In this document: piece by piece, positions 58,455 to 64,000 of the stretch
How positions within the stretch are numbered: position 1 is the first letter of the stretch
Layout of the letters: every line of letters starts with the position of its first letter
Origin: Ditibartonella choladocola
GTDB taxonomy: Bacteria > Pseudomonadota > Alphaproteobacteria > Rhizobiales > Rhizobiaceae
Length of the DNA stretch: 64,000 nucleotides
NCBI RefSeq assembly: GCF_002007565.1
Contig: NZ_CP015625.1
Location: 1,240,001-1,304,000, forward strand
Reading direction: 5' to 3'
Notes under the pieces: model-generated
Databases searched by the model: none
The model's input: the letters and a program-made list of their open reading frames with translations, nothing else
Told to the model about the DNA's origin: nothing
Made by a program: the position numbers and the translations under genes

Positions 58455-60001
58455 TTTTTTCCAAGCTCGACAGTTTTGTTATAATCGCTCAGGCACATGC
58501 TTTTGCGGCCAAGTGAAATAAATAGAAAATCACCTAAATCGAATATCCGGTAATTCATCGTTTTTATGTCGGGAACTTTGTTTGTGCTACATAATTGCCT
58601 AACAAGTTCATGCGCTTTCGGGGTATTCGCGAGATTGGTGATATTCGTATAGCCGAACTCTTTCAATTGTGATGAAAAGAGCCAATCGCTTCCATGAGGT
58701 ATCATGATCGCCATGAGACGCATTCGTTGCACGGTGTCTTTTAAATAAATCGATGTGCCCAAACCACCTAGAATGTAAGCGGGCTTTTCGGGGGGGTACT
58801 TTTCTAAAGAGGTAGCGAGGCGATGCAAATAATATCGGTTGAGTTCATTTTGAATTCGGACCGCGCTATTAAGAATATAACTGAATACAAGTGGAAATAG
58901 CAGGAAAAAAACGATTAACCCCCAAGTGATTTTTGTGCTCGCAAACGTCAAAGGCCCGATTGTTTGCCTGGAATTTTGAAAACGCGTAACAAACTGGATA
59001 ATGAGAAAAATAATACAAACCGAAAAGAAGATAGACTGCGGCATGAGTCTTGGCGGAACGCCGTTGTCTCCTACGATTCCATATATTACACCCAAAGAAA
59101 TAGGCAGCATGAATAAAAATGCTATTGAACAAATGGTTGCTCTCAAAACAGGTTTTTCAAACTGCGTATCGCGATAAAAATGAAGTTGAATTTGTGTGAA
59201 AGCAACGCAAATTGCCATTCCATATAAAACTTTTCCGGTTGTTGATAAAAAACCGAAATAGCGTGAAAACGCGTTTTCTGTTGTAACTGCAATATGGTGC
59301 CAAGGTCCTTTGGGACTCTGGAAAATAAATTGGCTTTTTGCCGTTGCATATTCCAGAATGAATAATTTCGCAAAAAAATAAAAGATTATTGTTATAATTG
59401 CAGCAAAAATAATTGCTTTAAAAACATATTTTATTGCAGCACCGATTTTATCACCATTATAAATTTTAAATAATGTTTCAATTAATATAAGAACAATAAA
59501 CATATTTATATAGGACTGATAAAATCCCATACAGATAAAACAAAAAATAGCCGATTTGAGTTTTGAACCTGGATAGTAGGCCCAACCTAATAAACTACAA
59601 GTCAGCCCCATCGCCATTAACACACAATCGTAACGGTAGAGATAAGCAGAAAGCAAAAACGGATTGAAAAGATAGGCTACAAGTAGAACTGCTGTAATCG
59701 AGTTGAACGGAATTGATCGGATATTCAAGCTAACGCAAGCCGAAACGACGGTTAAAAACAAGGCTACCAGAAGAAAAAAAGGCGCAGAATCCGGCAACCA
59801 TTGCCAATCACCCGAAAGGAAGAGGGTGAGAACGTCGGCAAAAGGCCTTCCATATTCACTCCAACCCGGAGTTTGGGTATAAAGACGTATATAATCGTCA
59901 CGATAATAATAATTATTTAAAATCAACGGGAAATAGAATAGAAACGTGGCGATTGATGCCGTGATACAGAAATTCTTCTGGTCGGTGTTTTTGAAGATCA
60001 T
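58451..60001 (-). CDS. GtrC-like GT-C membrane glycosyltransferase (Glucos_trans_II type)
   Basis: 516 aa from the ATG at 60001; the frame runs upstream into lipB but without support. About ten membrane helices are visible. The first outer loop has YYYRDDYIRLY (acidic pair Asp35-Asp36), then GW (47-48) and GRPFADVL (51-58), the pattern of the GtrC-like 'glucosyltransferase domain' family (PF14264 as I recall). A soluble tail follows the last helix. Such enzymes move a sugar from a polyprenyl carrier to LPS or another glycan in the periplasm. The middle of the gene (about 59380-59520) is visibly more AT-rich than neighbouring genes. Confidence 0.82.
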   Translation of the reverse strand: MIFKNTDQKNFCITASIATFLFYFPLILNNYYYRDDYIRLYTQTPGWSEYGRPFADVLTLFLSGDWQWLPDSAPFFLLVALFLTVVSACVSLNIRSIPFNSITAVLLVAYLFNPFLLSAYLYRYDCVLMAMGLTCSLLGWAYYPGSKLKSAIFCFICMGFYQSYINMFIVLILIETLFKIYNGDKIGAAIKYVFKAIIFAAIITIIFYFFAKLFILEYATAKSQFIFQSPKGPWHHIAVTTENAFSRYFGFLSTTGKVLYGMAICVAFTQIQLHFYRDTQFEKPVLRATICSIAFLFMLPISLGVIYGIVGDNGVPPRLMPQSIFFSVCIIFLIIQFVTRFQNSRQTIGPLTFASTKITWGLIVFFLLFPLVFSYILNSAVRIQNELNRYYLHRLATSLEKYPPEKPAYILGGLGTSIYLKDTVQRMRLMAIMIPHGSDWLFSSQLKEFGYTNITNLANTPKAHELVRQLCSTNKVPDIKTMNYRIFDLGDFLFISLGRKSMCLSDYNKTVELGKK

Positions 60002-60011
60002 TATCTTGAAC

Positions 60012-60743
60012 CTAAATTCCAACAGATACGGTAGGGCCAAATATTCTTTCAAATGTTTGTCTTAGTACAACGTCAACATCGGCCATAGTAACCGGTAAAC
60101 CGAGGTCAACAAAACTGGTGACGCCATGATCCGATATTCCGCAGGGAACGATTCCGCTATAATGTGACAAATCCGGTTCAACGTTTAACGCGATGCCATG
60201 AAAACTGACCCATTTACGTAAACGGATTCCGATTGCTGCAATTTTATCTTCTGCCGGCTCATTTTTAATTGTGGAAGGTCGATCGGGGCGAACGACCCAA
60301 ACTCCCACGCGATCTTCGCGGCGTTCACCCTTGATATTGAACGCTGCCAAAGTTTGAATGATCCATTCTTCCAATGCTCCTATGAAAGCGCGAACATCTT
60401 CTTTGCGCCGCTTCAGGTCAAGCATAATGTAAATCACTCTTTGTCCGGGACCATGGTAGGTAAATTCGCCGCCACGACCAGTCTGATAAACAGGAAACCG
60501 CCCGGGTGTTAACAGGTCGCTTTGTTTGGCGCTCGTTCCGGCGGTATATATGGGGGGATGTTCTAATAACCAAATCCGTTCATCAGCTTCTCCGGAAGCT
60601 ATTTCGGCAATTCTTTTTTCCATTTGTTCAAGGGCGAACGGATAAGGAACCAGCTCTTCACTCACGACCCATTCAACCGGTCGGGATGGAACTTTAGGTA
60701 AAAAAGAATGATCGAGATTTTGTCGAATTGTATTATTCATCAT
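60012..60743 (-). CDS. lipB: Octanoyl-ACP:protein octanoyltransferase
   Basis: Transfers octanoate from acyl carrier protein to lipoyl domains, the first step of lipoate synthesis. 243 aa from the ATG at 60743; the next codon is also ATG, and AGGAT precedes them. Motifs: [37 protein letters not shown], the catalytic Lys in [10 protein letters not shown] and the catalytic Cys in [17 protein letters not shown] 7 codons upstream (60764) opens the frame but has no support. It lies next to the GT-C gene, 10 bp apart, in the same direction. Confidence 0.94.
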   Translation of the reverse strand: MMNNTIRQNLDHSFLPKVPSRPVEWVVSEELVPYPFALEQMEKRIAEIASGEADERIWLLEHPPIYTAGTSAKQSDLLTPGRFPVYQTGRGGEFTYHGPGQRVIYIMLDLKRRKEDVRAFIGALEEWIIQTLAAFNIKGERREDRVGVWVVRPDRPSTIKNEPAEDKIAAIGIRLRKWVSFHGIALNVEPDLSHYSGIVPCGISDHGVTSFVDLGLPVTMADVDVVLRQTFERIFGPTVSVGI

Positions 60744-61248
60744 ATCCTGTGGGAAAGTTTGCAATTGAAGGCAATCTATTAGCCTCTGACTGTTAAATCA
60801 AGGAACTCAACAAGCCAAGATTATTTTAACGAAACGATATGTCGGAATCGAAGATCTGTCGAACCGGATTTACTATCGTTCGGAATTTTTTACAAAAATC
60901 TGTTTCAACTCGGAGCACTTCTTGAAACGGGTGTTTACTTTCAGGTTTACAACTTTATTTCACCGAGTGCCGATGCACCCTCGAAAGAACATCGGGAAAG
61001 ATTTCAGCATGGATTTAAATATTTAAATTTTGAATAACAAAATCTGTAATATATAAATTTACTTAAATATTTCATCATTTAATATTAACGTAATATAATA
61101 TTATTATTTATAATTAAGGAAAATAACGCGAATACAACGATAATATAAAATATTATTCTTCATTTCAGTCGTATTCATTTTTTTAATCGGATCAACCGAA
61201 CGGTTTATGGTTCAAGATATAAAATCGTTACCACAAACAGAATAAGAG
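60744..61248. other. AT-rich gap between lipB and the TPM genes
   Basis: 505 bp; the stretch 61000-61150 is almost entirely A/T. No gene, terminator or tRNA seen. It must hold the lipB promoter. Confidence 0.55.
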
Positions 61249-61896
61249 TCAGATTACAACAATACGATCAGGAAGTTCGTTATCTATATGGCTGTTTCTA
61301 GGGAAAAATTGAGTCAATATTTCACCGGATTTTTGTATGGATTCGATAAAAGCACCGTTAATGTCTCCATCACGCGCTTTTTTCACCATTCCGTTTATAA
61401 TTCTTTTCCATGTTTCCGGTGGGACTTTTTCCGCAATTTTCACGTCAGCTATAATCTCTGCGTAATGTTCCGCTTGCGAAATAAAGAGAAGAATTCCGGT
61501 TCGCTTCGTCGTCCTGTTAATGTTTTGTGCGAGGAATTGACGTGTGGCGTTCGCGTGGCAAATACGGTTTTTGATTGCACCCGGTGTAATGAGCAGTCTC
61601 AATGCTGGGATGATGGACAGGTAAAACAATCCCAAAAGATGAACGGAAAGAACTACCGTAGCAAAATAGTGCAGGGGAATATCATGCCACCCCCAATGCA
61701 ACATATATGCGCCAATGATTGAAACGAAAAATATAGTGACCGTCCAGATGAAAAACGAAATAAAGAAATAGCTATCGCTTTCTTTCGCAAAAACCGCATA
61801 AATTTCGCCGTCTGTTGTCGCTTCGGCAGAACGAATAGCTGCACTGATTTCGTCGTGTTGAATGACATCTAATGAAACCGGTTTATTTGTCTGCAT
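61249..61896 (-). CDS. TPM-domain membrane protein
   Basis: 215 aa from the ATG at 61896, which has GGGGAG upstream and shares one base with the previous gene's TAA stop. An N-terminal TPM-like stretch is followed by two membrane helices (about 42-66 and 75-100) and a second soluble part (RTGILLFISQAEHYAEIIADVKIAEKVPPETWK), the usual half of TPM domains. The frame upstream is the Gly-rich tail of the neighbour read in another frame, an Arg/Trp-rich shadow. Function unknown; TPM proteins recur beside LemA. Confidence 0.8.
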   Translation of the reverse strand: MQTNKPVSLDVIQHDEISAAIRSAEATTDGEIYAVFAKESDSYFFISFFIWTVTIFFVSIIGAYMLHWGWHDIPLHYFATVVLSVHLLGLFYLSIIPALRLLITPGAIKNRICHANATRQFLAQNINRTTKRTGILLFISQAEHYAEIIADVKIAEKVPPETWKRIINGMVKKARDGDINGAFIESIQKSGEILTQFFPRNSHIDNELPDRIVVI

Positions 61897-62756
61897 TACC
61901 ATCTCCCCGATGCGCCGCCACCGCCGGACGATCCTCCGCCACCGCCAAATCCTCCACCGAAACCGCCGCCAAAACCGCCGGAACCACCACCAAAGCCTCC
62001 ACCGAAACCGCCGCCTCGACCTGATCCGAGGAACCACAACACAAATACAATGCCAAGCCAGCGATAGCGCCGCGGACCAACCTTGGTTCCGAAAATGGAG
62101 GCGAGTATCGGAAGTACGACAAAAATAAAAAAGATGGCAAAGGTTACAAAATTGGCGAGGAATTCCTGTTTTCTCTGTTCCTCGATCTTTTGCTGTTCAA
62201 TTTGTTGATAGGCTTTTATACGCGACTCAAAATCCGCTTTATTGCCCGTTAAAACCTCTTCGATCGCCGTGACACCGTCTTTTATTCCTTTATCAAAATT
62301 TTCTTCGCGAAAATTCGGTAAAATTATAGCATTGATAATAGTCGCGGAGAGTGCGTCCGTCAGAACACCTTCTAATCCGTATCCGACCTCGATTCTCACC
62401 GCACGTTCATTCGGCGCCACGAGGAGCATTACACCATTGTTAATTTGTTTTTGGCCTAATGCCCAATGTCTGAACAAACTGTTTGCATAGGTTTCTATAT
62501 CGTAGCCGGAGAGGCTCGGTAAAGTCACCACAACTATCTGATCGCCGGTTTTTTCTTCAAGAGAGGCAAGTTCTGTTGTGATTGATTGTTGAGTCTCGCC
62601 GGTAAGCAAGTTCGCATTATCGACAATCCGTCCTGTCAGGCGGGGAAAATTGTCCAAACCGCCAGCCAAAGCAACGGATAACATGCAAACCGTGCTCAGG
62701 GCCAATCCCACAAAGAAAAATATCCTTATAAAAATTGGCCAACGAATGTGAATCAT
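61896..62756 (-). CDS. TPM-domain protein, YgcG type, with Gly-rich tail
   Basis: 286 aa. Signal peptide or anchor at residues 10-31, then a TPM domain (about 38-160: GRIVDNANLLTGETQQSI, EEKTGDQIVVVTLPSLSG, INNGVMLLVAPNERAVRIEVGYGLEG). A coiled segment at 175-195 and a membrane helix or two (about 200-240) follow. The last 40 residues are GGGFGGG repeats ending SGGGGASGRW. The domain faces the periplasm. It overlaps lemA by 4 bp and touches the next TPM gene, so the three are one operon. Confidence 0.88.
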   Translation of the reverse strand: MIHIRWPIFIRIFFFVGLALSTVCMLSVALAGGLDNFPRLTGRIVDNANLLTGETQQSITTELASLEEKTGDQIVVVTLPSLSGYDIETYANSLFRHWALGQKQINNGVMLLVAPNERAVRIEVGYGLEGVLTDALSATIINAIILPNFREENFDKGIKDGVTAIEEVLTGNKADFESRIKAYQQIEQQKIEEQRKQEFLANFVTFAIFFIFVVLPILASIFGTKVGPRRYRWLGIVFVLWFLGSGRGGGFGGGFGGGSGGFGGGFGGGFGGGGGSSGGGGASGRW

Positions 62757-63382
62757 TTACCGAACTCGACCTTCGGGGCTTGTTGTGCAGCTTCGTCTAT
62801 CGAGAATGTCGGCATCGGTTTAGCATTACGATACCATATCCATGTCCATATCATTGTAGGCATCGTCCTGATTGCAGTATTATAAACGCGAATCGCTTCG
62901 ATATAGTCGCGCCGTGCAACTGCAATGCGGTTTTCGGTTCCTTCTAGTTGCGATTGAAGTGCAAGAAAATTCTGATTTGCCTTTAAGTCGGGATAGTTTT
63001 CAGCAACGGCCATCAAGCGTGAAAGCGCACCTGTCAAATTGGATTGATTATTGATGAATTGTTGCATGGCTTCAGGGTTGTTGAGCATATCGGCGTTGAT
63101 ATTTGTTTGTGTTGCCTTTGCACGCGCTTCAACAACACCGGTCAAAACGGCCTGTTCATGTTGTGCATATCCTTTAACAGTTTCAACGAGATTCGGTATT
63201 AAATCGGAACGGCGTTGATACTGATTCAATACCTCGCTCCAGGCAGCGTGAGCTTTCTCTTCATTGGTCGGGATTGTATTGAAGCCGCATCCGGTCAATG
63301 CTGGCAACAAAAATGAAAGTAGCAGCAAAATAAGAGGAAATTTTAGCGAATGAAGTTGGTATTTCAAATGGACTGCTTGCAT
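62753..63382 (-). CDS. LemA-family lipoprotein
   Basis: 209 aa. A lipoprotein signal with lipobox LTGC (Cys32) is followed by the LemA helical bundle (WSEVLNQYQRRSDLIPNLVETVKGYAQHEQAVLTGVVEARAKA...LMAVAENYPDLKANQNFLALQSQLEGTENRIAVARRDY). This is followed by a short hydrophobic stretch, MPTMIWTWIWY. GGAG precedes the ATG. First gene of lemA-TPM-TPM; the pairing of LemA and TPM proteins is widespread, role unclear, probably in the envelope. Confidence 0.92.
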   Translation of the reverse strand: MQAVHLKYQLHSLKFPLILLLLSFLLPALTGCGFNTIPTNEEKAHAAWSEVLNQYQRRSDLIPNLVETVKGYAQHEQAVLTGVVEARAKATQTNINADMLNNPEAMQQFINNQSNLTGALSRLMAVAENYPDLKANQNFLALQSQLEGTENRIAVARRDYIEAIRVYNTAIRTMPTMIWTWIWYRNAKPMPTFSIDEAAQQAPKVEFGK

Positions 63383-63928
63383 AAAATTATCTCCGGGTAA
63401 TAAAGCCTTACAGTAGGAAATAGGAAAAATTCTTCCATTGAAAAGATCCTACTTGTGCTTTTAATTTGTTTTGGAAGATTTCCCCATCGAATCTATCATA
63501 ATAAGCATCGTCGTTATCAATTATTTTCGCCAGAGACCGAGCCGGTAGCGATATTTACACGCACGACCTTTTGGTAAGCCGAAAATTTCGCCGTCGATGA
63601 TATGAATATCTTGCTTCATACCGTTCAAAACATTTTTTCAAGAAGCCGCCGTCGCATATGACAATCCGCGCAAACAGCGCAGAAAACACATATCTGGCTG
63701 AAGTCTGGTGTCAGTTCAAAAGTGAATAAAAGAACATCTCGTAAAAATCTTCGTGCGCCACACATAAAAGCCACTGAACACCTTGGTTGGAGACTGTGGA
63801 ATCACAAGGATATAGAAGGGATAAGGATATAGACAGGATGAAGCAGCTTATCTAATTCCCGCCTTTTTCAAACTTTTCCTCATTTGAAAAAATTAAAAAC
63901 AGAATTACAAATTTCGGGAAAAATAAAG
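63383..63928. other. Gap between lemA and tRNA-Val
   Basis: 546 bp with no supported gene. On the - strand a 32-codon frame, MKQDIHIIDGEIFGLPKG..., starts at about 63620; it has no ribosome site and no known match, so it may be a remnant or chance. Confidence 0.45.
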
Positions 63929-64000
63929 TGGTAGGCGATGAGAGACTCGAACTCCCGACATCCTCGGTGTAAACGAGGCGCTCTACCAGCTGAGCTAATC
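63929..64000 (-). tRNA. tRNA-Val (anticodon UAC), cut by the window end
   Basis: Read on the - strand: D arm GCTCAGCTGGTAGAGC, anticodon stem CCTCG/CGAGG with loop TTTACAC (anticodon TAC), T arm GGGAG TTCGAGT CTCTC, then acceptor ATCGCCT, A, and an encoded CCA at 63931-63929. The first four bases of the 5' acceptor arm fall outside the window. Confidence 0.95.

Noticed and set aside
61897..62037. Arg/Trp-rich N-terminal extension of the second TPM protein
   Set aside because: It is the Gly-rich tail of the neighbouring TPM gene read in another frame; the true start is at 61896.
63525..63620. 32-codon - strand frame MKQDIHIIDGEIFGLPKG
   Set aside because: Too short, no ribosome site, no family recognised; may be a gene remnant but unsupported.

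Overview
The window comes from an alphaproteobacterium of the order Rhizobiales, and most likely from a Bartonella-type organism. The citrate synthase reads almost like Bartonella GltA. The neighbour pairs gltA-gltX-comEC, amidase-PBP1A-prfB, tyrS/anmK and sufBCDS-sufT follow the Brucella/Bartonella pattern. The DNA is less AT-rich than I would expect for the blood-borne Bartonella species, so a gut-associated relative (Bartonella apis type) is my guess; this rests on recall and not on a search. Apart from a few islands the window is ordinary chromosomal backbone. I see no insertion sequence, prophage, CRISPR array or rRNA operon.

Layout. 0-9 kb: RecD-like helicase, SDR dehydrogenase, gltA, gltX (first copy), comEC, then a gene-poor gap, and the iron-storage pair bfd-bfr. 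9-17 kb (+ strand): rpiA, a DUF2059 exported protein, gor, class II DAHP synthase, diacylglycerol kinase, nadE, and a second gltX. 17-20 kb (- strand): DEAD-box helicase and NAD kinase, preceded by an array of eight ~21-bp repeats that runs into the helicase stop codon. 20-25 kb: a DUF1090 periplasmic protein, tRNA-Arg(CCG), and rne. 25-31 kb: amidase, PBP1A, and prfB with its programmed +1 frameshift; then a small exported protein and bcp. 31-38 kb: a giant AsmA/YhdP-like protein, tyrS, anmK. 38-46 kb: an alpha/beta hydrolase, an IscS-type desulfurase and the sufBCDS-sufT operon, with a candidate Irr (iron control element) box in front of sufB. 46-49 kb: dinB, DUF3572, divK, rpsI, rplM. 50-56 kb: metZ-like sulfhydrylase, recJ, parE with a perfect alphaproteobacterial SOS box upstream. 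56-60 kb: a polyprenyl-sugar cassette (GT2 transferase, YdjC/NaxD-like deacetylase, GtrA flippase-like protein, GtrC-like GT-C transferase). 60-64 kb: lipB, a TPM-TPM-LemA group, and the end of a tRNA-Val(UAC).

How the genes work together. Several sets belong to shared processes: Fe-S assembly (IscS, SufBCDS, SufT) and iron storage (Bfr, Bfd); peroxide and thiol defence (Gor, Bcp); peptidoglycan synthesis and turnover (PBP1A, amidase, AnmK); translation (two GluRS, TyrRS, RF2, S9, L13, tRNAs); and DNA repair (RecJ, DinB, ParE, RecD-like helicase). The cassette at 56.1-60.0 kb is the most accessory-looking block. It can be read as a complete route that makes a lipid-linked amino sugar, flips it across the inner membrane and adds it to an envelope glycan or lipid A.
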